Notes: generated by a model from the letters alone, not told the origin. A DNA stretch of 52,629 nt from Candidatus Solibacter sp. (GCA_025361425.1 JANYAH010000233.1:1-52629); one strand, 5' to 3'; shown: positions 1 to 9,585, counted from the first letter of the stretch. A program made the numbers and translations.

Positions 1-2144
1 CCATCCTCTCCGGCGGCGGGCGCGCCTCCGGGCCGCTGTCGTTCATGAAGGGCTTCGACGCCTTCGCCGGCGTCATCAAATCCGGCGGCAAGACGCGCCG
101 CGCCGCCAAAATGGTGATCCTCAACGTGGATCATCCCGACGTCGACAAGTTCATCTGGTGCAAGGCCAAGGAAGAGAAGAAGGCGTACACCCTGGTGGAG
201 GCCGGCTACGATGCCTCGCTCGATGGCGAAGCCTACAGTTCCATCTTCTTCCAGAACGCCAACAACAGCGTTCGCGCCACCGACGACTTCATGGAAGCCG
301 CGAGGAGCGGCGAAGACTGGTGGACGAAATCTGTCTCCACCGGACAACCTGTGAAGCGTCACAAGGCGCAGGACCTGATGCGCCAAATCGCCGAAGCCAC
401 CCACCAGTGCGGCGACCCCGGCATGCAGTTCGATACCACGGTGAACCGCTGGCATCCCTGCAAGAACACGGCGCGCATCAACGCCTCCAACCCCTGCTCC
501 GAGTACATGTTCCTGGACGATTCGGCCTGCAACCTCTCCTCGCTGAATCTGATGAAGTTTGTCGGACCCGACGGCCAGTTCGATGTGGAAGCGTTCCGTC
601 ACGCCGTGGATACCATGGTCCTGGCGCAGGAAATCATCGTCGATAGCGCCAGCTATCCTACCGAGAAGATCGGGCAGAATTCACACGCCTTCCGTCCTCT
701 GGGCCTCGGTTTCGCCAACCTGGGCGCGCTGCTCATGTCGATGGGAGTGCCCTATGACAGCGACCAGGGCCGCGACCACGCGGGCGCCATCTCTGCCATC
801 ATGTGCGGCCAAGCCTACCTTACCAGTTCCCGCGTCGCCGAAGCGGTGGGCACTTTTGAAGGCTACGCCGTCAACCAGCAGCCGTTCCTGGACGTTATCC
901 GTATGCACCGCGATGCGGTCAATCGCATCGATGGCCACCACGTGCCCACCGCTATGATGCAGGGCGCCCGGCAGTGCTGGGACGACGCATACGAAAGTGG
1001 CCGCCGCAACGGTTACCGCAACGCGCAGGTGACCGTGATCGCGCCCACCGGCACCATTGGCTTCATGATGGATTGCGATACCACCGGCATCGAGCCCGAT
1101 CTCGCGCTCATCAAGTACAAGAAACTGGTGGGGGGCGGCGTCATTAAGATCGTCAACAATACCGTCCCCGTCGCCCTCATCAAGCTGGGCTATTCGCCCG
1201 CGCAGGTGGAGAAGATCGTCACCCACATCGATTCCTCCGGCACCATTGAGGGCGCCACCGAATTGAAGCCGGAGCATCTGCCGGTGTTCGATTGCAGCTT
1301 CCGTCCGCAGAACGGTGTGCGTTTCATCCACTACATGGGTCACGTCAGGATGATGGCCGCGGTCCAGCCGTTCATCTCTGGCGCCATTTCCAAAACCATC
1401 AACATGCCCGAAGAGTGCTCGGTGGAGGACATCATGACCGCCTACACCGAAAGCTGGAAGCTGGGCTTGAAAGCCGTGGCCATTTACCGCGACAACTCAA
1501 AGCGGGTACAGCCGCTCAGTTCGGGATCCGGCAAGGGCGAGAAGAAGAACGCGGGAGCCGTGGCTACTGCCGCCGCCGCCGCCGCGCCGGTGGAGCGCGT
1601 GGTCTACCGCCCGGTGCGCCGCAAACTGCCCGACGAGCGCCGCTCCATCACCCACAAGTTCTCCATCGGCGGACATGAAGGCTACATCACGGTCGGCATG
1701 TACGACGACGGAACGCCGGGCGAAATCTTCATCACCATGGCCAAGGAAGGGTCCACTATTTCCGGCCTGATGGACGCCTTCGCCACCGCCGTGAGCTTCA
1801 ACCTGCAATACGGCGTGCCCTTCAAGTTCCTGGTGGATAAATTCGCCCACGTGCGTTTCGAGCCTAGCGGGTGGACCGGGAATCCGCAGATCCCCTACGC
1901 CAAATCCATCATGGATTACATCTTCCGCTGGTTGGGCGCCAAGTTCCTCGGTCCGGAATATGCCGTGAGCGAGGCCGGCGAGGCCATGACCCTGCGTCCC
2001 ACCGAAACCAGTCCGCAGCAGGAACTGCCGTTCAATCCCATGACCACGGATGCCCCCCTCTGTTCGGAATGCGGCTCCATCATGACCCGCAACGGAAGCT
2101 GCTACAAGTGCGGCAATTGCGGCGGCACCAGCGGCTGCAGCTAG
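1..2144 (+). CDS. nrdJ: Vitamin B12-dependent (class II) ribonucleotide reductase, 3' part
   Basis: Reduces ribonucleotides to deoxyribonucleotides with adenosylcobalamin as radical source; cytoplasmic. The frame is open from base 3, so the N-terminus lies outside the window; the ATG at 45 is internal (RASGPLSFMKGF runs through it). About 714 codons are visible of a protein that is usually 900 residues or more. Visible marks are the NPCSEY motif, which carries the thiyl-radical Cys and the active-site Asn and Glu of the family, followed by ACNLSSLNL, and APTGTIG further on. After an Ala-rich linker (about 1,570-1,600) comes a C-terminal domain ending in a Cys-rich tail (CSECG, CYKCGNCGG, GCS) of the kind used for redox relay or zinc binding in NrdJ. 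It stands alone before a strong terminator. Family assignment is firm. Confidence 0.95.
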   Translation, partial: ILSGGGRASGPLSFMKGFDAFAGVIKSGGKTRRAAKMVILNVDHPDVDKFIWCKAKEEKKAYTLVEAGYDASLDGEAYSSIFFQNANNSVRATDDFMEAARSGEDWWTKSVSTGQPVKRHKAQDLMRQIAEATHQCGDPGMQFDTTVNRWHPCKNTARINASNPCSEYMFLDDSACNLSSLNLMKFVGPDGQFDVEAFRHAVDTMVLAQEIIVDSASYPTEKIGQNSHAFRPLGLGFANLGALLMSMGVPYDSDQGRDHAGAISAIMCGQAYLTSSRVAEAVGTFEGYAVNQQPFLDVIRMHRDAVNRIDGHHVPTAMMQGARQCWDDAYESGRRNGYRNAQVTVIAPTGTIGFMMDCDTTGIEPDLALIKYKKLVGGGVIKIVNNTVPVALIKLGYSPAQVEKIVTHIDSSGTIEGATELKPEHLPVFDCSFRPQNGVRFIHYMGHVRMMAAVQPFISGAISKTINMPEECSVEDIMTAYTESWKLGLKAVAIYRDNSKRVQPLSSGSGKGEKKNAGAVATAAAAAAPVERVVYRPVRRKLPDERRSITHKFSIGGHEGYITVGMYDDGTPGEIFITMAKEGSTISGLMDAFATAVSFNLQYGVPFKFLVDKFAHVRFEPSGWTGNPQIPYAKSIMDYIFRWLGAKFLGPEYAVSEAGEAMTLRPTETSPQQELPFNPMTTDAPLCSECGSIMTRNGSCYKCGNCGGTSGCS

Positions 2145-2183
2145 AATTTTCTTTCCAGAAGTTTGAAGTGGGAGAATCGCAAC

Positions 2184-2220
2184 GCTCCCGGACGGCAACC
2201 TTCGTCCGGGAGCCTTTTTT
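2184..2220 (+). terminator. Rho-independent terminator of nrdJ
   Basis: A perfect 10-bp stem GCTCCCGGAC / GTCCGGGAGC (2184-2193 and 2204-2213) with a 10-nt loop is followed by C and six T. It lies 39 bases after the nrdJ stop. The clearest intrinsic terminator in the window. Confidence 0.9.
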
Positions 2221-2336
2221 ATTGGCAACGACCCCAGGTCACGAACTATGCTGCATGGCTGGTCTCGATGGCCAACCCCTTGCCGAGCGCCTGGAACGCG
2301 GCTTCCATCGGATGGGGCCTGGAGTATTCCCCCCTC

Positions 2337-3629
2337 CTACGGCATCCCCTCGATCGCCGGTACCAGATCCCCCGTCAGCCGCAGCACGCTCCACCTCGCC
2401 TTTTCCACCGCGTACTGCGCGTCGTAAAACGCCATCCACTTGCCGTTCTCCGCCACCCGCGCCTCTTCCACCTGGCGCAGCGACAGCCGACCCTCCTGCA
2501 TCTGTGCCAGATTCACCGACAGTTGCTCGCGCGCCACCTCCAGATCCAGCCGTGCCACCTCCGCCGCCATCCCGGCCTTCTTCACTTCGCGGAACGATTG
2601 CTGCAAATCCGCGCCGATCTGGTTGCGCGCGATGTTCAACTGAACCCTCAGGCGCGAAATATCGGCCTCCGTCTGCGACATCTGCGCCTTGACGCCAGGA
2701 CCGCTGAATACCGGCACCTGGAACGATACGCCGATCTGCCCGTTGTGCCGCTGGAACGTGCGGAAGTAGTCCTCGTAGTGGTTGAATTTGGCGAACAGTC
2801 CATACTGCGCCACCAGGTCGACGCGCGGCAACCGCGCCGCCTTCTCGCCGCGCATTTCCAGGCCCTTGGCGGCGATCTGCGATTGCAGTTTGCGCAACTC
2901 CTGGTTGGCATCCAGCGCCGCCTGCACCGCGTGCTCTTCCGATTCCGGCAGCGCCGGCGCCGGCCGCTGTTCCGCCACCGGACGCACCCGGTCGTCGGCC
3001 GAGAACCCCACCGCAATGCCGAGCGCAGTCTCCGCATTGGCCTGATCGCCGTCCAGCGCCTCCGCCAGTTGCCGCGCCCGCGCCAGTTGCAACGCCGCCT
3101 GCTTCTCCACCAGGGGCAGCGCGCGCCCTTCCTTTACTTGCGCCTGAATCGCAGCCAGCACGGTTTGCAGGCTCTCCGCGTCTTTGCGCGCCAGCGTGAG
3201 CACACGCGCCGCGCGTTCCGCATTCAGGTAGAGCGACGCGGTTCGATACGCCACCTCATCGCGTTTGCCGGCCACCTCGAAGCCGGCGCCGCGCACATGC
3301 TCCTTGGCCTGCGCCACCGCATAACTCTGCTGGCGATTGAAGAGGAACTGGGTCGCGCGCGCCTGAACGATGCTCGGCGCCGAGCCTTCGATGCTCATCG
3401 GAAACCCGTTGCTGTACGCCAGGCCGCTGCCCACAGTGACCCGTGGCGCAAATGGGTCCTTCGCCACTTGTACCCCGTATCGCGCGTTCTCTTCGTCCAG
3501 CCGCGCGAGCGTGATATCGGGATTCTGACGCACCGCCCGCCCCACCGCCTCGCGCAGCGTCATGGGGTGAATCTCCGCGTGCAGCCGGAAACACAGGGCA
3601 ATACTAAGGAGGACCGCTCGATTCACCAT
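2337..3629 (-). CDS. TolC-like outer-membrane efflux protein (OEP family)
   Basis: About 430 residues. The start was placed at 3629 because MVNRAVLLSIALCFRLHAE gives a signal peptide; the frame is open further upstream to 3767, but that extension has no export character. Two long helical repeats follow (roughly residues 25-215 and 240-420), rich in Ala/Gln/Glu heptads with LxxAxxxR-type spacing, as in outer-membrane channel proteins of tripartite efflux and type I secretion systems. TLREAVGRAVRQNPDI near the N-terminus is typical of OEP repeats. No periplasmic adaptor or inner-membrane pump lies next to it, so its partner is elsewhere. Divergent from the ThuA-type gene. The specific substrate cannot be told. 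Confidence 0.85.
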   Translation of the reverse strand: MVNRAVLLSIALCFRLHAEIHPMTLREAVGRAVRQNPDITLARLDEENARYGVQVAKDPFAPRVTVGSGLAYSNGFPMSIEGSAPSIVQARATQFLFNRQQSYAVAQAKEHVRGAGFEVAGKRDEVAYRTASLYLNAERAARVLTLARKDAESLQTVLAAIQAQVKEGRALPLVEKQAALQLARARQLAEALDGDQANAETALGIAVGFSADDRVRPVAEQRPAPALPESEEHAVQAALDANQELRKLQSQIAAKGLEMRGEKAARLPRVDLVAQYGLFAKFNHYEDYFRTFQRHNGQIGVSFQVPVFSGPGVKAQMSQTEADISRLRVQLNIARNQIGADLQQSFREVKKAGMAAEVARLDLEVAREQLSVNLAQMQEGRLSLRQVEEARVAENGKWMAFYDAQYAVEKARWSVLRLTGDLVPAIEGMP

Positions 3630-3868
3630 CCCTTGATTGTAAGCAGACAACGCAGGGGAGAGACCTGCCTGTCCCCAGGCGGCGCGCGTTGCCGCCGCGT
3701 GAGGGGAACCCTCCGTGTCCAGTGCCGAGCCCGGTTCTATTTCGTGCAAGGGTCTTGCAAGGGTCAACTCTTCATCTCTGAAAGCCGGAACACTGCTATC
3801 ATGTGCGGTCTACTTGCGATGTTTGTCGCACGACTAGCGCGGCCGGAAGACGCCGCACGGGAGGAATT

Positions 3869-5371
3869 ATGCCATTCAAAGACTCGACAGCTCCGCTGCT
3901 GATTGGTGTTTGCGCCGCGGCTTTGTGCGCGGGTGCCTTGGCCGCGCTGGAGGCGCCGCAGGCTCCAGCGGCGCCCCAAGGCCAGCAGGCCGCCCCCGGC
4001 GGGCGTGGCGGCGGGCGCGGGGGAGCCGCTGCCGGCGTTTTCGCGGCGGCCGATTCGAATAAGGACGGTTCTGTCTCGCGCGAGGAGCTGAAGGCCGCCT
4101 TTGCCAAGTGGCTATCCGATGGCGATGCCGGCAGGACAGGCTCACTGACGCAGGATCAGCTTGCGGGCGCGGTGAATGCCGCATTGCCTCAGCCCGCGGC
4201 GCCAGCCGGCGGTGGTGGTGGCCGGGGCGCCGCGCCCCAGAACCAGACCGCCAAGCCGGCCGACGTGGAGAAAATGATGGCCGCATTGCCCGCCAAGGCG
4301 CCGGCCAAGCCGAAGCAGCCTCGCAAGGTGCTCGTCCTGGCCAAGGCCAACGGCTATGTGCACTCGTGCATCCCGCTCGCGGCCAAGGCCGTCGAAGCGC
4401 TCGGCATCAAGACCGGCGCCTGGTCCACCACGGTTACCTATGATCCGGCCGCCATCACCGCGCAAAATCTGAAGCAGTTCGATCTGGTATTCCTGGACAA
4501 CACCACGGGAGCCTTCCTGGACGACGCGAACGACCCGTCGGCGTCGGACGCCCGCAAGAAGGCGTTGCTCGAATTTGTCAGGTCCGGCAAGGGGCTGGCG
4601 GGGATTCACGCCGCCGCCGATTCCTACCATGAACAATCCCGCGCGGGCCGGAGCGGCGCCGCGACAACTGCCGCGGGTGGCCGTGGCGGCGGCGCGGGGG
4701 CGGTCCTCGCCTCGCAGATGCTGGCCGCCGGCGACAAGAACAGCGATCAGAAGCTCAGCCGCGACGAGTTGAGCGCGCTGGCGGACGTCTGGTTCGACCA
4801 ACTCGACACGGAAAAGGCCGGTAAGGTGAGCCAGCAGAATTTCACGGCGCGGTTCGCGTCGGTCCTGCCTCCGGCGCCGCCCGCCGCCCCCCGCGGCGCC
4901 CAGCCGGGCCGCGACACCCAAGTGGCCACATGGCCCGACTTCAACAAGATGATTGGCGGTTTCTTCAAGTTCCACTGGTTGGACCCGCAGCTCATTACCA
5001 CTAAAATCGACGACCCCAAGAGCCCGGTTACCGCCATGTTTCACGGCCAGTCGTTCGAGATCCACGACGAGACCTATACGTTCGGCATGGACACGTATTC
5101 CCGCACGAACCTGCACGTCCTGACCAGCATCGACTACGACAAGATGAGCGACGCGGACAAGGCGAAGGAAGACTATCCGCGCGTCGACCACGACTACGGT
5201 TTGAGCTGGATCCGCCGCGAGGGCAAGGGCCGCGTCTTCTACGAAGCACACGGCCACAACGAAAAGGTCTACGCCATCGCGCCGATGTTGGAGCACGTCC
5301 TGGCCGGCGTGCAATACGCGCTCGGCGATTTGAAGGCCGACGATAGCCCAAGCGTGAAGCCAAAGAAGTAG
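3869..5371 (+). CDS. ThuA-domain protein with EF-hands, exported
   Basis: 500 residues. The start at 3869 is fixed by the ribosome site GGAGGAATT directly upstream and by the signal peptide that follows (PLLIGVCAAALCAGALAAL). Order: signal peptide; Gly/Ala/Pro-rich linker; EF-hand at about 62-73 (DSNKDGSVSREE) and a weaker second loop near 85; low-complexity linker; first half of a ThuA (trehalose-utilization-like, class I amidotransferase-like) fold at about 152-253 (RKVLVLAKANGYVH, GLAGIHAAADSYH); a Gly-rich insert with two more EF-hand-like loops at about 278-333 (DKNSDQKLSRDE); then the second half of the ThuA fold at about 353-483 (WPDFNKMIGGFFKFHW, ending HNEKVYAIAPMLEHVLAGVQYALG). ThuA proteins are usually linked to sugar metabolism, but the exact reaction is not settled. 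The calcium-type insert inside the fold is unusual. Confidence 0.85.
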   Translation: MPFKDSTAPLLIGVCAAALCAGALAALEAPQAPAAPQGQQAAPGGRGGGRGGAAAGVFAAADSNKDGSVSREELKAAFAKWLSDGDAGRTGSLTQDQLAGAVNAALPQPAAPAGGGGGRGAAPQNQTAKPADVEKMMAALPAKAPAKPKQPRKVLVLAKANGYVHSCIPLAAKAVEALGIKTGAWSTTVTYDPAAITAQNLKQFDLVFLDNTTGAFLDDANDPSASDARKKALLEFVRSGKGLAGIHAAADSYHEQSRAGRSGAATTAAGGRGGGAGAVLASQMLAAGDKNSDQKLSRDELSALADVWFDQLDTEKAGKVSQQNFTARFASVLPPAPPAAPRGAQPGRDTQVATWPDFNKMIGGFFKFHWLDPQLITTKIDDPKSPVTAMFHGQSFEIHDETYTFGMDTYSRTNLHVLTSIDYDKMSDADKAKEDYPRVDHDYGLSWIRREGKGRVFYEAHGHNEKVYAIAPMLEHVLAGVQYALGDLKADDSPSVKPKK

Positions 5372-5392
5372 CCCAGGGAAACCTGCACCACG

Positions 5393-5415
5393 AAGGCGGG
5401 CAAGAAGCCCGCCTT
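5393..5415. repeat. GC-rich hairpin, possible terminator
   Basis: Perfect 9-bp stem AAGGCGGGC / GCCCGCCTT with a 5-nt AAGAA loop, 21 bases after the stop of the ThuA-type gene. There is no U-tract, so it may be one of the window's dispersed palindromes rather than a true intrinsic terminator. Its right arm overlaps the stop codon of the Uma2-type remnant. Confidence 0.5.
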
Positions 5416-5624
5416 ATACAAGTTCAGCCAAAGGAACGCAAATATCCGGATCTTCCGTCTGGAGAATGCCGTCCTTCACTTCCTGTACGGATTCCAGTGT
5501 GTACACAAACGCGCGCCGCGTACGCGGGTGAAGCGGCCAGGCATAGCGCACGCCGACGTTGGGGTAGTGGTCAAACCGCTCTTCCAATCCAACTTCACGC
5601 TACGAAATCGCTGGCAGTTGTCTG
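5414..5624 (-). pseudogene. Decayed C-terminal fragment of a Uma2-family (DUF820) protein
   Basis: On the minus strand an open frame from a stop near 5624 to TAA at 5414 reads about 69 codons with no plausible start. Its last part (HPRTRRAFVYT, then VKDGILQTEDPDI, ending VPLAELV) looks like the end of Uma2-type PD-(D/E)XK nuclease-like proteins, where a DP-x-x-R-R-x-x-VY-T strand is followed by L-R-T-x-D-P-x-I-x-V-P-L-x-E-L-F. The upstream nuclease core is missing, so this is read as a relic. Recognition is by motif only. Confidence 0.5.
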
Positions 5625-5932
5625 AAAGTCGTTGACAATATACAGACAATGAGAGCATCATACATTAAATCAAGAATTCTCGCTGTTCTCGTCACGGGTC
5701 GCATGCTTCTTTGCCCAGAATTGCCGGGGTATGGTGTGCGGCGTAGTCACCGACGGGAGTTCGTCAGTGAGTGCCGAAAGTTTCGTTACCGATGCTAAAC
5801 AGCAAAACCGGTGTCAGAGCCGTCGAGAAGACCAACGTGAAAGGCCGATACTTTTTCGCCTTGCGGCTTGCCATCGCCATCAAAGTACAGTATTCGTTAG
5901 TCTCGCAAATTCAATAGGTTAGGGGTATAAGT

Positions 5933-8900
5933 ATGAGATTGCATCGTTTTGCATTCAATCTGATAACAGCAACGTTGCTGTTATTTATGTTATCTTCCAG
6001 CGGACTGGCCCAGAGCTACCGCGGCCGCGTTCAAGGTGTAGTGACAGACCAAAGCCAGGCGGTAATCGTCGGCGCGAATGTCGTTCTCCTAAACGTCGCC
6101 ACGGGCGTTAAGGCAGTGCGCAAAACCAGTGAAACCGGCCTGTATCTCTTTGATTTAGTAGATCCAGGCAACTATTCCGTTTCCGTGGACTCCGTAGGCT
6201 TCGGCAAGTTTGTTCAAGAGAACATCAACGTGCAGATGCGCGGCGACGTGACGGTAGACGTCAATCTGAAGACGGGGGCGGTGCAAGAGAGCGTTACCGT
6301 CACCGAGTCCCCGGTTGCGGTGCAGTTCAACTCCAGCAACAAAGATTTTACGCTGGATTCCAAGTTGACCGAGGAGATTCCTCGTATCGACCGCAATCCC
6401 TTCAAATTAACGTTGCTGGCGCCATCCGCGGTGAACACCCGCGGCGAGATGCTGCCCTACCACTCATGGGCGGCGAACAGCGTTGACCTGGGCGGCGGCA
6501 CCAACCTGAAGAATGACCTCCAGGTGGACGGCAGCCCCATCGGCCTGGGCCACAAGAACAGTTATTCGCCCAACCCGGACGCCGTGCAGGAAGTGGTGGT
6601 CTCGCAGAACAGCGTGGACGCCGAGTCCGGCCACAGCGCCGGCGGCCTGATCAGCATGACGTTGAAATCGGGCACGAACGATTGGCATGGCACCGGATTC
6701 TACCTGGGTCGTTATCCCTGGCTGAACGCCGAGGCGGACCGCACGCGGTTCACCAAGAACGCGCAACGGCAGCATATGATGGGCGGAACACTCGGTAACG
6801 CCATCATCAAGAATAAGCTGTTCAATTTCTTCTCGCTGGAGTACTGGAAAGTCGGTTACCCCAGCAGCTACACGACGACGATTCCGACAGCGCTGGAACG
6901 CGGCGGTGACTTCTCCAAGTCGCTCAATATCGGTGGCGGCGTCAAGACGATTTTCGATCCCTATACGACGGTGCTGAACCCCTCGACGGGGGCCATAACG
7001 CGCACCCCGTTTGCGGGCAACGTCGTGCCGAAGAACCGCTTCGACCCTCTCTCGGCGTCCTTGATGAGCAATTTCTGGGACCCGAATAGTGCCGGCGACA
7101 ATATCACCGGCGTGAATAACTTCAAAGCAGGCTACGTCGAGACGTATAACTACTACAACTTCTCCGACCGCGTGGACTACAACATCAACGACAAGTGGAA
7201 GGTTTACGGCCGTATCGGCCGGTACCACACCACGGATATCAGCCCGAACGCCACGCCCAACCAATCTCAGTTGTACGCACCGACGGGCACCCTAAGGGCT
7301 TCCACGCAGATTTCTGGCGATGCGGTCTGGACCGCGAACTCACGCACCGTGGTGAACTTCCACGGCGACTGGCACAAAGTCATCGACGCTTACGTTTCGG
7401 ACAGTCTTGGCACGGAAGGTTGGGGCAAAATTTGGCCATCCAACCCCTGGTACAAGGACTATCAGACCGCCTCACCCGGCGTACCGGTCTACTTCCCGGG
7501 AATGAACATCGGCGGCAATGGATTTGGCGGGCGCGGGTTCTACTGGGACCAGAAGCCTCAGGGCCAAGCCTATAGCGCCAAGATCGCGCAACAGCACGGA
7601 TCTCACTTCCTGAAGGCCGGCATTGAGCACCGGCGCGGCTACGGCGTGACCTTCGTCGGCAACACGTCGAACTTCTACTTCCCCGTGGATGTCACTGCCA
7701 ACTCCTACATCAGCCCGGACACCAAGCTTACGGGCAGCGGTTTCGCCACGTTCCTGCTGGGTGCGCTGGACGGCAGTTCGCAGATGATCGGCGGCCCTGC
7801 CCCTGACCCCCATGTTCAGTATTGGGGTATGTACCTCCAGGACGACTGGAAGGTGAGCCGCCGCCTGACGGTCAACCTTGGCTTGCGCAATGAATATGAA
7901 TCGGCCTGGTCCGATCCGCTGCACAATATGTCGCAGGGGCTGGATCTATCGCAGCCGATCGCCGAAATGAAAGCGACGCCTCCGAACATGCCGGCAAGCG
8001 CTCTGGCGCTGGTGGGCAACAACTATTACAAGTACAACGGCCAATGGCAATGGACTTCGAAAGAGCACCCCGGTACCTGGGATGCGCCGAAGCTCGCTCT
8101 GGCGCCCCGCGCCGGCGCGGCCTTCAAGATCAACGACAAGACGGTGTTGCGTGCGGGCTACGCGCGCTACGTGATCCCCTCCGAGTTGACCTTGAGCCAA
8201 GCTCCAGTGTCAGGCTTCGAGACGGTCAGCTTCCTCGAGCCTCCGTTCTTCGGCGTGAAGGGATATCAGAATACGCAGGGGCTGCTGCAGGGCATTCCGC
8301 AGCAGACTATCTCCAATCCGTACCCTGCGAACAATCCCTTGTTGACGATCAACGGAAAGGCCTACGGAACCAATTTGGGCCGCGGCGGAGCTCCGCTGCT
8401 GTGGTACCCGAAGAATTTCAAGAAGGCTTACAACGATCGCATCAACATCAACTTCCAGCACCAAATGCCTGCCCAGATCATGGTTTCGGCCACCTACTTC
8501 CTGAACCTGGGCGACCAGCACTACACGAAGGCGTTCAACAACATGGATCCCCGCATTCAGGTTGCGCAACAAGGCGCCATCACCACGAACGTGGACAACC
8601 CGTTCTACAACTACCTGACACCGGCTCTGTTCCCCGGTCCTTCGCGGAACCAGAAGACTGTGTCTCTGTCATCGTTGCTGAGACCGTATCCCCAGTATGG
8701 AGGCCTCTACGAGGTTGCCACGCTGGGCGCCAGCGAGCGTTATCACTCGCTGGAATTGAAGGCGCAGAAGGCCTACAGCAAGGGCTACCACTTCCTGGTC
8801 GCCTACGTTTTTATTCGCGAGAAGACTCAACAGTTCTTCAACGGACTCGACGAATACCAGAACAACCTGACCTATCAGAACAGCAATCAGCCGCGTCATC

Positions 8901-9448
8901 GCGTGACGGTCGCAGGCAGTTATGAGCTTCCGTTCGGGGTGGGCCGCACGTTCCTGAAGAGCACAAACAGGGCAGTGGATGCCGTTCTCGGTGGCTGGAA
9001 AGTTACCGGGGTCTCGACGTGGTCCACAGGCTCCATTCTGCGGTTCGGGACAATGAACTACGACGGCAGCAATCCGACCGTATCCAATCCCACACCGGAG
9101 AAGTGGTTTAACACGGCTGCGTTTACCAAGATCGCCGCCAACACGTTCGTCATCCGGTCAAATCCGCTGCAGTTCGACAATCTGACGGGTCCGAAGTACT
9201 TCACGTTGGACGGCACACTCTCCAAGAACATCAAAATCACGGAGAAAGTTAAGGCGGAACTCAAGATGGCGGCCTATAACGCCCTCAATCGTCTGAGCCG
9301 TGGCAACCCGAACACGGACGTCAATAGCTCGCAGTTCGGCCAGGCCCTGTACCAGGGATCGCCCTCCGCGACGTTTGGTCCGCAAACCCAGGAGATGGGC
9401 AATGTCTCCGGTCGGCAGGTCGAAATCGGCCTAAGGATCGTCTTCTAA
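5933..9448 (+). CDS. Oar-like TonB-dependent receptor with carboxypeptidase-regulatory domain
   Basis: 1,171 residues. A signal peptide (residues 1-27, ending SSGLAQ) is followed by a CarboxypepD_reg beta-sandwich (about 30-115: GRVQGVVTDQSQAVIVGANV, then the GLYLFDLVDPGNYSVSV strand), a plug-like domain (about 120-250, with SVDLGGGTNLKNDLQVDG and QEVVVSQNSVDAESGHSAGG) and a long outer-membrane barrel whose last strand ends in a terminal Phe (VEIGLRIVF), as expected for BAM-dependent insertion. An AGGGG ribosome site precedes the ATG. Proteins of this type are strongly expanded in Acidobacteria and are thought to take up large nutrients or bind them at the cell surface; the substrate is unknown. 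Codon use and base composition match the neighbours. No TonB/ExbBD genes are nearby. Confidence 0.92.
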   Translation: MRLHRFAFNLITATLLLFMLSSSGLAQSYRGRVQGVVTDQSQAVIVGANVVLLNVATGVKAVRKTSETGLYLFDLVDPGNYSVSVDSVGFGKFVQENINVQMRGDVTVDVNLKTGAVQESVTVTESPVAVQFNSSNKDFTLDSKLTEEIPRIDRNPFKLTLLAPSAVNTRGEMLPYHSWAANSVDLGGGTNLKNDLQVDGSPIGLGHKNSYSPNPDAVQEVVVSQNSVDAESGHSAGGLISMTLKSGTNDWHGTGFYLGRYPWLNAEADRTRFTKNAQRQHMMGGTLGNAIIKNKLFNFFSLEYWKVGYPSSYTTTIPTALERGGDFSKSLNIGGGVKTIFDPYTTVLNPSTGAITRTPFAGNVVPKNRFDPLSASLMSNFWDPNSAGDNITGVNNFKAGYVETYNYYNFSDRVDYNINDKWKVYGRIGRYHTTDISPNATPNQSQLYAPTGTLRASTQISGDAVWTANSRTVVNFHGDWHKVIDAYVSDSLGTEGWGKIWPSNPWYKDYQTASPGVPVYFPGMNIGGNGFGGRGFYWDQKPQGQAYSAKIAQQHGSHFLKAGIEHRRGYGVTFVGNTSNFYFPVDVTANSYISPDTKLTGSGFATFLLGALDGSSQMIGGPAPDPHVQYWGMYLQDDWKVSRRLTVNLGLRNEYESAWSDPLHNMSQGLDLSQPIAEMKATPPNMPASALALVGNNYYKYNGQWQWTSKEHPGTWDAPKLALAPRAGAAFKINDKTVLRAGYARYVIPSELTLSQAPVSGFETVSFLEPPFFGVKGYQNTQGLLQGIPQQTISNPYPANNPLLTINGKAYGTNLGRGGAPLLWYPKNFKKAYNDRININFQHQMPAQIMVSATYFLNLGDQHYTKAFNNMDPRIQVAQQGAITTNVDNPFYNYLTPALFPGPSRNQKTVSLSSLLRPYPQYGGLYEVATLGASERYHSLELKAQKAYSKGYHFLVAYVFIREKTQQFFNGLDEYQNNLTYQNSNQPRHRVTVAGSYELPFGVGRTFLKSTNRAVDAVLGGWKVTGVSTWSTGSILRFGTMNYDGSNPTVSNPTPEKWFNTAAFTKIAANTFVIRSNPLQFDNLTGPKYFTLDGTLSKNIKITEKVKAELKMAAYNALNRLSRGNPNTDVNSSQFGQALYQGSPSATFGPQTQEMGNVSGRQVEIGLRIVF

Positions 9449-9476
9449 ACCACGCCGAAGACTGCGTCACTCCCAT

Positions 9477-9524
9477 CCGCGCGGAGGTTCGAGGGTTCTG
9501 CCCTCGGGCCTCCGCGCGGGTCTT
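9477..9524 (+). terminator. Large nested hairpin after the TonB-dependent receptor
   Basis: Perfect 11-bp outer stem CCGCGCGGAGG (9477-9487) / CCTCCGCGCGG (9509-9519) encloses a 6-bp inner stem CGAGGG / CCCTCG (9490-9495, 9501-9506). It begins 28 bases after the stop codon and is followed by GTCTTTGTT, a weak U-tract. Likely transcription terminator. Confidence 0.75.
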
Positions 9525-9585
9525 TGTTAGCCCCCGTATTTCCACTTGGCGACAGCGCATATACTAAGCACAGTAAGATTTCGCT

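Larger units (their letters stand above)
5372..5932. other. Gene-poor gap with hairpin and decayed Uma2-type fragment
   Basis: The 561 bases between the ThuA-type gene and the TonB-dependent receptor hold no intact gene. The left part has a GC-rich hairpin (5393-5415) and a minus-strand remnant of a Uma2-like protein (5414-5624). The stretch 5640-5930 is AT-richer than its neighbours and shows only short open frames without ribosome sites. The promoter of the receptor presumably lies in its right part; no convincing -35/-10 pair was found. Confidence 0.6.

Noticed and set aside
2251-2312. Minus-strand 20-codon frame after the TolC-like gene with a nearby AGGAGGGGGG
   Set aside because: The purine run is 23 bases from the ATG and the peptide is too short to judge; may be the tail of a lost gene.
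2163-3902. 579-codon plus-strand frame
   Set aside because: Antisense of the TolC-like gene; Arg/His/Leu-rich with no domain.
5632-5666. TTGACA at 5632 as a promoter
   Set aside because: No -10 at a 16-18 base spacing, and the nearest TACATT is 23 bases away.
5731-5922. 63-codon plus-strand frame in the gap before the TonB receptor
   Set aside because: No ribosome site, no hydrophobic or domain pattern.
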